Shown one piece after another: positions 47,676 through 57,449 of a stretch of 60,643 bases of DNA. Where the stretch lies: positions 1-60,643 of the forward strand of contig CANNCQ010000015.1 of the NCBI GenBank assembly GCA_947503135.1, read 5' to 3'. Each line of letters opens with the position of its first letter. Positions within the stretch are counted from its first letter, which is position 1. The position numbers were made by a program, and so were the translations under genes. Under the pieces are notes generated by a model. The model ran no database searches, had not been told where the DNA came from, and saw only the letters and a program-made list of their open reading frames with translations. The stretch is from an uncultured Aquimarina sp. (GTDB lineage Bacteria; Bacteroidota; Bacteroidia; Flavobacteriales; Flavobacteriaceae).

Positions 47676-48583
47676 AAAAGTTGGTACTCTTCTGCTTATT
47701 AGTATTTGTTTCTTGTCAAGATTTTTCCATATTAGAAAAAGATCAAGAAAATGTGTTTTTCTTTAAGAATAATGGAGTAACAAAAGATGAGTTTTCTGGT
47801 GAATTATCGATTGCTACTTTCAATATTAAATTTGGCTATTGTCAAACCTGCGATCCATTTTCAGGAAAAATTGGAGGAGACTACGAGCAATTAGATCGTA
47901 TTGCAGATTTAATTAATTTATTAGATTTGGATATAGTTTCTTTGCAGGAAGTAGGTCTTGATTATGATATTACTATTGTGCAAAATCAAGCAGAATATAT
48001 CGCGAGTAAAACTAATATGCATTTTGCTTATGGAATGGATAGAGCTTTACAAAATGAAAACAATCTTTTTATAAATGGATTTTGGGGAAACGCAATTTTA
48101 TCTAAGTATGAAATTTTAGATTTAGAAAACCCAACAATTCGTTACATTGATTATTATAATCAAAATCATTCTTTGAAAGCAACAATAAAGCTCAATGAAG
48201 AAATAGAAATTATAGTATTAAACTCACATTTTGCATCAGGAAGTACTAGTCAGGAAAAAATGAATCAAATAGGTGAAGTAAAAAGTATAGTGAGTTTAGA
48301 AAATAGACCTTATATTTTTACTGGAGATTTGAATATACCTTACCTTGGAGGAGCTGAATTTGTGGTAGAATTAAATGAAGAATTCAACAACAGTCTTGAA
48401 TTTATTAATCAAATAGAAAGGGAAGCAATTTTAAATTCAGGTACTTTTATTAATGGTTCCGTATTAGATTATATTTTTACAGATAAAAAAAATTTTAGTA
48501 TACAATCTGGAATGTTAGCCCCAATTGAAAGTTGGGAGATTTCTGATCACTATTTGTATTTAGTGAAAATGACAAAATCATAG
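47672..48583 (+). CDS. Endonuclease/exonuclease/phosphatase family lipoprotein
   Basis: Membrane-anchored metal-dependent hydrolase. The signal peptide ends in a lipobox V-S-C (about residue 13). The EEP fold motifs are present: I-A-T-F-N-I-K-F, D-I-V-S-L-Q-E-V with the metal-binding Glu, H-F-A-S-G-S, T-G-D-L-N-I-P and the last S-D-H-Y-L-Y. Substrate could be DNA, a phosphoinositide-like or other phosphodiester; this cannot be told from sequence. The ATG at 47672 is chosen because the lipoprotein signal begins there. It overlaps the barrel gene by 4 bases. Confidence 0.88.
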   Translation: MKKLVLFCLLVFVSCQDFSILEKDQENVFFFKNNGVTKDEFSGELSIATFNIKFGYCQTCDPFSGKIGGDYEQLDRIADLINLLDLDIVSLQEVGLDYDITIVQNQAEYIASKTNMHFAYGMDRALQNENNLFINGFWGNAILSKYEILDLENPTIRYIDYYNQNHSLKATIKLNEEIEIIVLNSHFASGSTSQEKMNQIGEVKSIVSLENRPYIFTGDLNIPYLGGAEFVVELNEEFNNSLEFINQIEREAILNSGTFINGSVLDYIFTDKKNFSIQSGMLAPIESWEISDHYLYLVKMTKS

Positions 48584-48967
48584 AACTAGCCTGAAGGCAA
48601 TAAAGCATAAAAAGAATAGCGACTTAATAGCTAAATCGAAAGTATTGTTTGCAAATCCGCTGCTATTCTTATGCTATAATCTTTAAATAGATGATTTTCG
48701 TGCTTTAATGTAAATTGATATAATTTTTGAGAATATATTTATAAGCTGTTGAGTTGCTTTTTTATATGAAATGACGTTTAGTATAAGGAATCGTAGGTTA
48801 GGAGATAAGGGCTTTTGTTTCGGTTTATTACCTAGCTAAATATGAATATTTTGCTTTTCTATTTTTAATGCTAAATTTTATATTTAGCGGATTTTATTAA
48901 TGAACACAGAACTTTCGGTAAAACGCGAACATCCCATGTTTTTTATATATTGTTACAAAATATTTTT
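48584..48967. other. Intergenic, 384 bases, with imperfect inverted repeat
   Basis: There is no gene here. AGCATAAAAAGAATAGC (48604-48620) and GCTATTCTTATGCT (48662-48675) can pair with a three-base bulge. No T-run follows, so it is not a clear terminator. Confidence 0.4.
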
Positions 48968-49246
48968 TTACGTTAAATACTTTTTTGAAGATATTAATTT
49001 ATCGAAAACTTCTTTTTCAGGATATTTGTAATTGTATTTATTACTGTCGAAACTTCCGAGAAATATAGGTTTTTTACCAGGAAGTGTGTTGTAGTAATTA
49101 ATAGTAGTTGTTCCTTTCAGGGTTAAAATTTTCAAATTAGGTAATTTTTCTACAAATTTAATTGAAGTCAAGTTTTTACAGCTTGAATGCAGGTTTGAAG
49201 TATTCTTTAATTTCTGAAAATAGCCAATAAAAGAGTCTTCTAAATC
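48968..49246 (-). pseudogene. Leucine-rich-repeat protein remnant, no start codon
   Basis: The frame from about 49246 down to the stop at 48968 reads L-K-N-T-S-N-L-H-S-S, C-K-N-L-T-S-I-K-F, E-K-L-P-N-L-K-I-L-T-L-K-G, which has the spacing of leucine-rich repeats. There is no ATG; two in-frame stops lie immediately upstream, and a TTG at 49171 could start only the last part. The frame is probably the 3' end of a larger LRR surface protein gene that was deleted. The family reading is moderate. Confidence 0.5.
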
Positions 49247-49500
49247 TTATTAAGACCTTTTTGTTCATTTAAGGAAATGTGAAAAAGTCAATGATTTTTA
49301 AAACGTTGAATGTTTTCTCAAAAAACGCATATTTTTTTTATCATTTTGTAGATATAACTATCTTTGCAGACTATGAAATAGGTAATGTTTCATGTAAACA
49401 ATAGTATTGAATATCGTAGAACAACTTAAAAATAGTTTTATGTTTTAATACCAAAAACCTATCTTTATTTTCCAATTAAAATACCTTTAAAAACATATCA
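49247..49500. other. ilvD upstream region
   Basis: The stretch is AT-rich and holds no gene. TATCTTTG at 49359-49366 fits TAnnTTTG and would leave a leader of over 130 bases before ilvD. I could not find a leader peptide rich in Leu, Ile or Val, nor a clear attenuator. Confidence 0.4.
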
Positions 49501-51177
49501 ATGAAGATTAATAAGTTTAGTCAAAATGTAACTCAAGATGATACACAACCAGCAGCACAAGCAATGCTTTATGCAGTAGGTTTGAAAGATGAAGATTTTG
49601 AGAAGCCACTAGTAGGTATTGCGAGTACGGGTTACGAAGGAAACCCGTGTAATATGCACTTAAATGATTTGGCTAAATTGGTTAAAGAAGGGGTAAACAC
49701 TGAGGAAACATTCGGGTTAATCTTTAATACTATTGGTGTTAGTGACGGAATTTCTATGGGTACTCCAGGGATGCGTTTTTCTTTACCGTCGAGAGATGTA
49801 ATAGCGGATTCTATGGAAACAGTTGTACAAGCAATGTCTTATGATGCTTTGGTAACTGTAGTAGGTTGTGATAAAAATATGCCTGGAGCCTTAATGGCAA
49901 TGATTCGTTTAAACCGTCCAGCAATTTTGGTATACGGAGGAACGATAGCTTCTGGTTGTCATGAAGATAAAAAGTTGGATGTAGTATCTGCTTTTGAAGC
50001 TTGGGGAGAAAAAGTAGCAGGAACCATAGAAGAAGGTGAATACAGGCAAGTAATTAAAAAAGCGATACCAGGTGCAGGTGCTTGTGGTGGTATGTATACA
50101 GCAAATACAATGGCTTCAGCAATTGAAGCTTTAGGAATGGCACTCCCTTTCAATTCATCAAATCCAGCAGTAGGAAACGAAAAGAAAACAGAGTGTATAG
50201 AGGCAGGAAAGAAAATGCGTTATCTTTTAGAAAACGACATTAAACCTTTGGATATAGTTACACGTAAGTCATTAGAAAATGCGGTTCGTTTGATAACCAT
50301 AATGGGAGGTTCTACCAATGCAGTGCTTCACTTTTTGGCTATTGCAAGAGCAGCAGATATTAAATTTACATTAGAAGATTTTCAACATATTAGTGACACC
50401 ACACCATTTATAGCCGATCTTAAGCCAAGTGGAAAATACTTGATGGAAGACGTTCATAGAATAGGTGGAGTACCAGCAGTACTTAAATATTTATTGAAAA
50501 ATGGTTTATTACATGGTGATTGTTTAACTGTAACAGGAAAAACTCTAGCTGAAAATCTAGCAGATGTTCCTGATTTATTAGAAGGTCAGGATGTAATTAA
50601 ATCTTTGGATAATCCAATAAAAGCTACAGGTCATTTGCGTATGCTTTACGGTAATTTAGCAGAAGATGGTTCTGTGGCAAAGATTACTGGTAAAGAAGGA
50701 TTACGTTTTAGTGGAACAGCTAGGGTTTTTGATAGTGAATATGATGCTAATGATGGTATACGTGACGGTATAGTTAAAAAAGGTGATGTTGTGGTTATTA
50801 GATATGAAGGTCCAAAAGGAGGGCCAGGAATGCCTGAAATGTTAAAACCAACAGCTGCTATTATGGGTGCAGGTTTAGGTAAAGATGTAGCACTTATTAC
50901 TGATGGACGTTTCTCTGGAGGAACTCACGGATTTGTTGTAGGGCACATTACGCCAGAGGCTCAAGATGGAGGTACTATTGCTTTAGTTAAAGATGGTGAT
51001 ATTATCACTATTGATGCCGAAACCAATACAATTAGTGTAGACGTATCTGATGCTGAATTGGCAGAGCGTAAAAAGGCTTGGGTACAACCAGAATTGAAAT
51101 TTAAAAAAGGAGTACTTTATAAATACGCTCGATCAGTATCATCAGCCTCAAATGGTTGTGTAACTGACGAGTTTTAG
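49501..51177 (+). CDS. ilvD: Dihydroxy-acid dehydratase
   Basis: Iron-sulfur enzyme making the 2-keto acids of valine and isoleucine synthesis. The three cluster cysteines are in N-P-C-N (Cys50), G-C-D-K-N-M-P (Cys123) and [12 protein letters not shown] (Cys195); the C-terminus keeps D-G-R-F-S-G-G-T. The 558 aa length is normal. It heads ilvD-ilvB-ilvN. ATG at 49501. Confidence 0.97.
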   Translation: MKINKFSQNVTQDDTQPAAQAMLYAVGLKDEDFEKPLVGIASTGYEGNPCNMHLNDLAKLVKEGVNTEETFGLIFNTIGVSDGISMGTPGMRFSLPSRDVIADSMETVVQAMSYDALVTVVGCDKNMPGALMAMIRLNRPAILVYGGTIASGCHEDKKLDVVSAFEAWGEKVAGTIEEGEYRQVIKKAIPGAGACGGMYTANTMASAIEALGMALPFNSSNPAVGNEKKTECIEAGKKMRYLLENDIKPLDIVTRKSLENAVRLITIMGGSTNAVLHFLAIARAADIKFTLEDFQHISDTTPFIADLKPSGKYLMEDVHRIGGVPAVLKYLLKNGLLHGDCLTVTGKTLAENLADVPDLLEGQDVIKSLDNPIKATGHLRMLYGNLAEDGSVAKITGKEGLRFSGTARVFDSEYDANDGIRDGIVKKGDVVVIRYEGPKGGPGMPEMLKPTAAIMGAGLGKDVALITDGRFSGGTHGFVVGHITPEAQDGGTIALVKDGDIITIDAETNTISVDVSDAELAERKKAWVQPELKFKKGVLYKYARSVSSASNGCVTDEF

Positions 51178-51313
51178 TGGAGTAAATAAATAAACCCTTG
51201 GTAACATTAAAGAGGTACTGAAACAATACAACTTTTATTTTATAAACATAGGGAATAATTAAATTAGAGCGAACAAGCTTAAAGCTAAGGCTAAAGCATA
51301 AAGCATAATAAAA
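51178..51313. repeat. Imperfect short repeat before ilvB
   Basis: Near the ilvB start, AAAGC units recur with 6-8 base spacing (...TTAAAGC, TAAGGC, TAAAGC, ATAAAGC, about 51271-51306). The repeats cover the region where ribosomes would bind. Nothing else stands out in this gap. Confidence 0.4.
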
Positions 51314-53011
51314 ATGAGTAAAAAAACTCGTATTACTGGAGCAGAAGCGGTAATTCGTTGTCTATTAGAAGAAGGCGTAGATTTAATTTACGGTTACCCT
51401 GGTGGAGCGATTATGCCTGTTTACGATGAGCTATATAAATATCAAGATAAATTAACACATATACTTACACGACACGAACAAGGAGCTACACACGCTGCTC
51501 AAGGTTACGCTCGTACAAGTGGTAAGGTTGGAGTGGCTATAGCCACTTCAGGACCAGGGGCCACTAATTTGGTAACAGGAATTGCAGATGCCCAAATTGA
51601 CTCTACACCTATGGTTTGTATTACGGGTCAAGTAGCATCACATTTGTTAGGTTCGGATGCATTTCAAGAAACAGATATTATTGGTATTTCTACGCCAGTT
51701 ACTAAGTGGAATATTCAGGTAACAAAAGCAGAAGATATTCCAGCAGTAATGGCTAAAGCCTTTTATATAGCTCGATCTGGAAGACCCGGGCCCGTCTTAG
51801 TTGATATAACAAAGGATGCTCAGTTTTCTGAATTTGATTTCAGTTATGAAAAATGCAAAGGTGTTAGGAGTTATAAAGCTATTCCTAAAACAGAGCCGCA
51901 ATCTCTAAAGGATGCTGCAGCATTAATTAATGATGCAAAAAAACCTATGATTGTGTGGGGGCAAGGAGTAATACTAGGAGAAGCAGAAAAAGAATTTAAA
52001 TCCTTTGTTGAAAAAACAGGAATCCCTTCTGCTTGGACTATTTTAGGAGTTTCAGCATTAGAAACGGCACATCCGTTAAATGTTGGGATGGTTGGGATGC
52101 ACGGTAATTATGGTCCTAACAAGCTTACAAATGAATGTGATTTGCTAATAGCAGTAGGTATGCGTTTTGATGACCGCGTTACGGGGAATCTTGAAACTTA
52201 TGCTAAGCAAGCTAAAGTTATTCATTTTGAAATTGACCCTGCTGAGATTAGTAAAAATGTAAACGCTGATGTAGCTGTAATGGGAAGTGTAAAAACAACT
52301 TTAGCAGATATTTTGCCGTTTGTCGAAAAAAAGACTTATGACTCTTGGTTGTCCGAATTTCATGCTTTTGATAAAATAGAGCAAGAAAAAGTGATTCAAG
52401 AAGAATTGTACCCTTCCAAAGAAGGAATGAGCATGGGTGAGGTAATCCGTAATATTAATGAAGTAACTAAAGGTGATGCCATAGTTGTAACAGATGTGGG
52501 GCAACATCAAATGATGGCTATCCGTTATGCCGAGTTTGTGAAATCTAAAAGTAATGTGACTTCTGGAGGTTTAGGTACTATGGGGTTTGCATTACCTGCA
52601 GCTATTGGAGCAAAAATGGGTGCCCCAGATAGGCAAGTAATAGCAGTTATAGGAGATGGTGGTTATCAAATGACTATTCAGGAATTAGGAACTATTTTTC
52701 AAAATAAAACAGGAGTTAAAATTGTAGTACTAAACAATGAGTTTTTGGGAATGGTGCGTCAATGGCAAGAATTGTTTTTCGAAAATAGATACGCTTCTAC
52801 GGAAATGACTAACCCTGATTTTGTTAAAATAGCAGAAGGATATCATATACCAGCGCAAAGAGTTACAGAGCGTGCTAATTTAGCTGATGCTGTAAAAGAA
52901 ATGCTTACAACTGATGGGCCTTACTTTTTGGAGGTTTGTGTAGAGAAAGAGAATAATGTATTCCCAATGATTCCAACAGGAGCTTCGGTTTCGGATATAA
53001 GATTGAGTTAA
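51314..53011 (+). CDS. ilvB: Acetolactate synthase large (catalytic) subunit
   Basis: Thiamine-diphosphate enzyme for the first step of branched-chain amino-acid synthesis. It has the catalytic Glu in L-T-R-H-E-Q-G-A-T-H, the FAD region, and the ThDP motif G-D-G-G-Y-Q-M ... L-N-N at about 448-475. G-Y-P-G-G-A-I-M-P-V-Y at the start is diagnostic. 565 aa, normal. ilvN begins 1 base after its stop. Confidence 0.96.
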   Translation: MSKKTRITGAEAVIRCLLEEGVDLIYGYPGGAIMPVYDELYKYQDKLTHILTRHEQGATHAAQGYARTSGKVGVAIATSGPGATNLVTGIADAQIDSTPMVCITGQVASHLLGSDAFQETDIIGISTPVTKWNIQVTKAEDIPAVMAKAFYIARSGRPGPVLVDITKDAQFSEFDFSYEKCKGVRSYKAIPKTEPQSLKDAAALINDAKKPMIVWGQGVILGEAEKEFKSFVEKTGIPSAWTILGVSALETAHPLNVGMVGMHGNYGPNKLTNECDLLIAVGMRFDDRVTGNLETYAKQAKVIHFEIDPAEISKNVNADVAVMGSVKTTLADILPFVEKKTYDSWLSEFHAFDKIEQEKVIQEELYPSKEGMSMGEVIRNINEVTKGDAIVVTDVGQHQMMAIRYAEFVKSKSNVTSGGLGTMGFALPAAIGAKMGAPDRQVIAVIGDGGYQMTIQELGTIFQNKTGVKIVVLNNEFLGMVRQWQELFFENRYASTEMTNPDFVKIAEGYHIPAQRVTERANLADAVKEMLTTDGPYFLEVCVEKENNVFPMIPTGASVSDIRLS

Positions 53012-53012
53012 G

Positions 53013-53549
53013 ATGGAAGAGAATAAACAATACTATACCATATCGGTATATACTGAAAATAATGTAGGATTAGTAAATAGAATTTCTACAATTTTTTTAA
53101 AGCGTCATGTGAATTTATTAAGTATGACAGCTTCTGAATCTGAAATTGAAGATGTATATCGTTTTACTATTTTAGTAAAAATGACTCAAGAGAAAGTTCA
53201 GAAAATTGTAGGACAAATAGAAAAGCAAATAGAAGTTATACGTGCTTTTTATCATACTGATGAAGAGACTATATCTCAAGAAACAGCATTGTATAAAGTA
53301 AAGTCAGAGCTTTTATTTAATGAGCCTCAAATTCAAAATATTATTAAAAGAAGTGGGGCTTCAATAGTTACGGTGAATAAGAGATTTTTCGTAATTTCTA
53401 AAACAGGACGTAGGATAGAAACTGAAGCTTTGCATTCTGCTTTAAAGCCTTATGGAGTATTGCAGTTCACGCGTTCAGGAAGAATAGCGGTAACAAAAGA
53501 AGCTATGAATATATCAGAAGTATTAAAAGATTTTGATGATATAGATTAA
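53013..53549 (+). CDS. ilvN: Acetolactate synthase small (regulatory) subunit
   Basis: Regulatory subunit with an N-terminal ACT domain (V-Y-T-E-N-N-V-G-L-V-N-R-I-S-T-I-F near 8-24) that binds valine. The C-terminal half is the small-subunit C-terminal domain. At 178 aa it is typical. It ends before a terminator; the ilvC that usually follows in related operons is missing here. Confidence 0.93.
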   Translation: MEENKQYYTISVYTENNVGLVNRISTIFLKRHVNLLSMTASESEIEDVYRFTILVKMTQEKVQKIVGQIEKQIEVIRAFYHTDEETISQETALYKVKSELLFNEPQIQNIIKRSGASIVTVNKRFFVISKTGRRIETEALHSALKPYGVLQFTRSGRIAVTKEAMNISEVLKDFDDID

Positions 53550-53564
53550 TAAAATTAAAGACAC

Positions 53565-53602
53565 AAAAAAAGCCAGTTAAGAAATTAGCTGGCTTTTTTT
53601 TA
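53565..53602 (+). terminator. Terminator of the ilvDBN operon
   Basis: AAAAAGCCAG pairs with CTGGCTTTTT around an 11-12 base loop, followed by further T. It lies 16 bases after ilvN and shows that the operon ends here. Confidence 0.85.
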
Positions 53603-53701
53603 AGTATGTTTTTATGAAATAACTTACTAATAGATGGATTAAAACAGGCTCTAATAAGAGCGTAATTGAATATTTTGATCACTAAAATTAATGCCGATAA
53701 A

Positions 53702-54625
53702 CTAGCCTTTTAAATCTAGTTCTTTAAGCTCATTAAGCTGTAGTTGTTCAAACTTTTTTTTACCATATTCAAAGCCTAATTCCCACCATTCGGTCATTAA
53801 TTTTTTGTTGAAAATTAATGAGTTTTCAGTTAGTTGGGTAGGGGTGTAATATAAATTTAATGAAGCATTATTTGCTTTTGCAGCTAACTTTCCAGATGTA
53901 ATATTATGCTGTTCTACTTGGTCTAATAGGTATCCAAATAGGTTAAACATTAATGAAAATGGATTTTTTCCTAATATTTTATTTCGTTCTAAGTTTTCAG
54001 ATTCCAATATAATAGCATCAACCTCTGTCGCGCCACGCTTTATAGCTTCTCTGATAGGCACCAGTGCGCCAAAACCACCATCGGCATACTCATAGCCATT
54101 TTTTTTGGCAATACTCATAAAAGGAATGTAATTACAAGATATCCATATCCAATCACAAAAATCGTCGTAATTAAAATCTTTTATTGATTTGTATTCTGTA
54201 GCACTTGTAGATAGATTTGAAACTGTTACAACTACATCTTTTGAGTTTTTTCGAGCAAATTCAAATTCCTCTTTTGAAAAGTTTTTTTTAATGTTTTTTC
54301 GGAGATTTTTACTTTCGCCAAATGTTCTTTTGCTTTTTATAAATTGAAGTATGGTATTAAAATAATTAATACTCACATATTCTCTATCCCCTTTACATTT
54401 AACAATAAATGGATTTAAACTGAAAATAGTGCGCTGATTTACATTGGTATAAATTTCCTTTACTTTATCAATAGCGCCTATAGACAAATGCGGGATAAGT
54501 AAGCTACCCGTTGATGTTCCTACAAAAATATCGTATTTACGTTTTTGTTCTTTCATTAGGTATTCTGCTACGCCACCAGCAAAAGCACCTTTACTACCAC
54601 CACCAGAAATCACTAAAGCTCTCAT
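53702..54625 (-). CDS. Patatin-like phospholipase family protein
   Basis: Lipid acyl hydrolase fold. The oxyanion loop is G-G-G-S-K-G-A-F-A-G-G at 8-18, the nucleophile elbow G-T-S-T-G-S near 37, and the catalytic Asp is in D-G-G-F-G-A-L-V-P. There is no signal peptide. At 307 aa it is typical of bacterial patatins. The substrate is unknown. It is a single gene between ilvN and the mechanosensitive-like gene. Confidence 0.9.
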   Translation of the reverse strand: MRALVISGGGSKGAFAGGVAEYLMKEQKRKYDIFVGTSTGSLLIPHLSIGAIDKVKEIYTNVNQRTIFSLNPFIVKCKGDREYVSINYFNTILQFIKSKRTFGESKNLRKNIKKNFSKEEFEFARKNSKDVVVTVSNLSTSATEYKSIKDFNYDDFCDWIWISCNYIPFMSIAKKNGYEYADGGFGALVPIREAIKRGATEVDAIILESENLERNKILGKNPFSLMFNLFGYLLDQVEQHNITSGKLAAKANNASLNLYYTPTQLTENSLIFNKKLMTEWWELGFEYGKKKFEQLQLNELKELDLKG

Positions 54626-54685
54626 CTTATTTAATTTTAAGGGTTTGTAGTATTAACTTCGTCGTACAAAATAACTATAAATTAC

Positions 54686-54715
54686 AAAACCCCGTAGCGC
54701 AAACTACGGGGTTTT
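54686..54715 (-). terminator. Terminator after the mechanosensitive-channel-like gene
   Basis: AAAACCCCGTAG (54686-54697), loop CGCAAA, CTACGGGGTTTT (54704-54715): a perfect 12-bp stem with A/T runs on both sides. It lies about 90 bases past the minus-strand gene 54804-55991 and just upstream of the patatin gene. Confidence 0.85.
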
Positions 54716-54803
54716 CATCTAAAAAACAACACATCTTCTGTATAAACTTTGAAAAGTATAAAACTGTTAAAGTTTTAGAAGACTAACTAATAACAATTGA
54801 ATA

Positions 54804-55991
54804 TTATTTTTTCTTGAATTTATTTAAAATCTCTTTCATATGTTCTCCAGCAGCTTCTCTACCACCTAAACCGTAAGAAAGTGCAATAGCTACAGCTATA
54901 GCTCCTAAGATTAATCCAAAAGCTAATTCTACAATACTATTTGCAATACCCATAGTTCTTAAAGATATAGCTAAGAATAAAGCAATAATTGCTCCTTTAG
55001 CAATAGAGGCAACAAATTTATTGTTGTCAGATTTAGAAAGCATGTTGCCTACTAAATTTGCGATAAAATTACCTACAATTAATAATACTAAACCAAATAA
55101 TATTTGACCAGATAAATTTAATACCGTTCTTAAAATGTCATTTAACTGTTCTAATTCTAAAATTTCAACTCCTGTTAATATTCCAAAAAAAGCAATAAAG
55201 AAATAAACAACACCGCTAATTATTTTAGCTAAAGATTGGTTTTCTCCAATTACAGAGTTTAATTGAAGTTTGTTAGAAAGGTTGTCAACACCCAAACTCT
55301 TTAATAAATCTGTTAAGAAATTTGTTAAGTATTTTCCTCCAATAACAAATAGAGTAATTACAATTACAGCAGCTATTAATTTTGGTAAAATATTTAAGAT
55401 AGAGTACAATATGTTATTAGCAGGTTCACTAATAGCATTAATTTGTAATGTATTTAATGCTTGTATTACAAAAGGGATTAGGATAACAGCAAAAACGACT
55501 TTCTGTAATGCGTTAACTAATTTAGAAACATCTTTAATTTTTAATTTTTCAGCTATTTTATTTAATAGGGAAGAACTCATTCCTATTAAATTCGAAATAA
55601 TTTTTGCTAAAATATAACCAATGAATCCAATTAAACCTGCAGCTACCAAATTAGGTAAGAAGCTTAAAAATTCGCTTAGCATGTTTTTAATAGGATCCAA
55701 TACACTTTCCATTCCTAAAGTGCTTAATACGAGTAAAATAACAAAAAGCATGATAATAAAATACACAAAGCTTGCTATGAATTTATTGATATCCATTCCT
55801 CCAACTTTATCGCCTAAAATTTTGTTATCCCAATCGGTCTTTTTTAAACCTTTGTGAATTAATTTTTTGATAAATTTTGCAACAATTCTGCCGATAATAA
55901 GCACCGCAATGGCAGCTAGTAATATTGATATTTTTCCATTAAGTCCTATAATTTTGAAGACTTCATAGATTGATGATGTAATTTTTTCCAT
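54804..55991 (-). CDS. Mechanosensitive-channel-related membrane protein (TM-helix repeats)
   Basis: Polytopic membrane protein of 395 aa with at least eight hydrophobic segments arranged as repeats of an F-L-P-N-L-V-A-A-G-L-I-G-F-I-G-Y-I-L-A-K type unit, the conserved TM-helix repeat (PF05552) found in some MscS relatives. Similar units recur at I-L-P-K-L-I-A-A-V-I-V and L-F-G-L-V-L-L-I-V-G-N-F-I-A-N-L. The MscS beta domain is not visible. Whether it gates under tension is unknown. It is a single gene with a terminator. Confidence 0.8.
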   Translation of the reverse strand: MEKITSSIYEVFKIIGLNGKISILLAAIAVLIIGRIVAKFIKKLIHKGLKKTDWDNKILGDKVGGMDINKFIASFVYFIIMLFVILLVLSTLGMESVLDPIKNMLSEFLSFLPNLVAAGLIGFIGYILAKIISNLIGMSSSLLNKIAEKLKIKDVSKLVNALQKVVFAVILIPFVIQALNTLQINAISEPANNILYSILNILPKLIAAVIVITLFVIGGKYLTNFLTDLLKSLGVDNLSNKLQLNSVIGENQSLAKIISGVVYFFIAFFGILTGVEILELEQLNDILRTVLNLSGQILFGLVLLIVGNFIANLVGNMLSKSDNNKFVASIAKGAIIALFLAISLRTMGIANSIVELAFGLILGAIAVAIALSYGLGGREAAGEHMKEILNKFKKK

Positions 55992-56114
55992 TTGTATGTA
56001 AGTATTTATTTGTTAGTGATATAAAGTTACCACAATAAGGTTTTATACTAGAGTGATTCTTGATATTTTACCATTTAATCTATTAAGTGTTGTTTAAGCT
56101 AGATTAAGTGCAAA

Positions 56115-56149
56115 AAAAAGTGCTTTCCTGATTTAGAAAAGCACTTTTT
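56115..56149 (-). terminator. Terminator after purA
   Basis: AAAAAGTGCTTT and AAAGCACTTTTT form a hairpin 27 bases beyond the purA stop, flanked by A and T runs. Confidence 0.8.
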
Positions 56150-56175
56150 GAATTTTATAGTTTTTAAGCTATTTA

Positions 56176-57447
56176 TTACATGTGAATAGTCTGTTTTCTG
56201 TCTGGTCCTACTGAAACTATTGATATAGGAGTTTCTAATTCTTTCTCTAGAAAAGATATATAATCATTCAATTCTTTGGGAAATTGTGATTTATCACTCA
56301 TTCCTGTTAAATCTGCAGACCATCCTTTTACTTCAGTATAAATAGGTTCTACGTTTTCTGGTTCAATGTTATAAGGGAAATGTTTTATAACTTCTCCTTT
56401 ATATTTATAAGCAGTACATATTTTTAAAGATTCAAATCCACTAAGCACATCACCTTTCATCATCATTAATTGGGTTACCCCATTAATTTGAACGGCATAT
56501 TTTAAAGCAACTAAATCTAACCAACCACATCTACGGGCACGTCCAGTTGTAGATCCAAATTCATTACCTACTTTGGCCATCATAGCTCCATCTTCATCAA
56601 ATAGTTCGGTAGGGAAAGGTCCACTACCAACACGAGTAGTGTAAGCTTTAAAAATTCCAAATACCTCTTTAATTTTATTAGGAGCAATACCTAAACCTGT
56701 ACACGCACCAGCTGCTGTTGTGTTTGAAGAGGTTACAAAAGGATATGTTCCAAAATCAACATCTAATAAAGAACCTTGAGCTCCTTCAGCAAGAACTGTT
56801 TTTCCTTTTTTTTGGGCTTCAAAAATATATTCCTCACTATCTATAAAAGTTAATTCTTTTAAAACAGAGACTGCTTCGTAGAAGTCTTCTTCTAAAGATT
56901 TTAAGTCATATTCCAATTCTACACCATGAAATTCGATCATGGCTTCGTGTTTATCGGCTAAATTACGGTAACGGTTTTTCCAATCACTTAGTTCTAAATC
57001 GCCAATTCGCAAACCATTACGACCAGTTTTGTCCATATAAGTTGGTCCAATACCTTTTAAGGTCGATCCAATTTTAGCTTTACCTTTAGAGGTTTCACTT
57101 GCAGCGTCTAAAAGACGGTGTGTTGGCAAAATTAGGTGTGCTTTTCGAGAAATTAATAGTTTTGACTTGTAGTCAATATTAAATTTATCAAGGTTTTTTA
57201 ATTCTTTTACAAGAATTACAGGATCAATTACTACACCATTTCCTACGAGGTTAATCGCAGTTTTGTGAAAAATTCCACTTGGTATAGTATGTAAAACATG
57301 TTTATGCCCATCAAATTCCAATGTATGACCAGCATTGGGTCCACCTTGAAAACGTGCGATGATATCATAATCGTTTGTTAATACATCAACAATTTTACCT
57401 TTTCCTTCGTCACCCCACTGGAGTCCTAATAGCAAATTTACAGCCAT
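56176..57447 (-). CDS. purA: Adenylosuccinate synthetase
   Basis: GTP-dependent enzyme joining aspartate to IMP, first step to AMP. The N-terminus has the P-loop-like G-L-Q-W-G-D-E-G-K-G-K, followed by R-F-Q-G-G-P-N-A-G-H-T; G-P-T-Y-M-D-K, S-N-T-T-A-A-G and G-R-A-R-R-C-G-W-L-D are intact. The 423 aa length is normal. It lies 2 bases after the Fur-like gene and below Rsh. PurA is inhibited by (p)ppGpp in other bacteria, so the association with Rsh may matter. Confidence 0.97.
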   Translation of the reverse strand: MAVNLLLGLQWGDEGKGKIVDVLTNDYDIIARFQGGPNAGHTLEFDGHKHVLHTIPSGIFHKTAINLVGNGVVIDPVILVKELKNLDKFNIDYKSKLLISRKAHLILPTHRLLDAASETSKGKAKIGSTLKGIGPTYMDKTGRNGLRIGDLELSDWKNRYRNLADKHEAMIEFHGVELEYDLKSLEEDFYEAVSVLKELTFIDSEEYIFEAQKKGKTVLAEGAQGSLLDVDFGTYPFVTSSNTTAAGACTGLGIAPNKIKEVFGIFKAYTTRVGSGPFPTELFDEDGAMMAKVGNEFGSTTGRARRCGWLDLVALKYAVQINGVTQLMMMKGDVLSGFESLKICTAYKYKGEVIKHFPYNIEPENVEPIYTEVKGWSADLTGMSDKSQFPKELNDYISFLEKELETPISIVSVGPDRKQTIHM

Positions 57448-57449
57448 TC

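Noticed and set aside
48604..48675. Imperfect inverted repeat after the EEP gene as a terminator or a mobile-element end
   Set aside because: No T-run, a long loop and unequal arms; no transposase nearby.
51271..51306. AAAGC repeats before ilvB considered as a CRISPR or attenuator
   Set aside because: Units are 6-8 bases and imperfect, without spacers of constant length or a leader peptide.
54511..54786. Plus-strand 91-codon frame covering the patatin start
   Set aside because: It reads through the patatin 5' end and a terminator hairpin; no product recognisable.
55270..55617. 115-codon frame antisense to the MscS-TM gene
   Set aside because: It overlaps a well-supported membrane gene; the hydrophobic look is a complement effect of its Leu/Ile/Asn codons.
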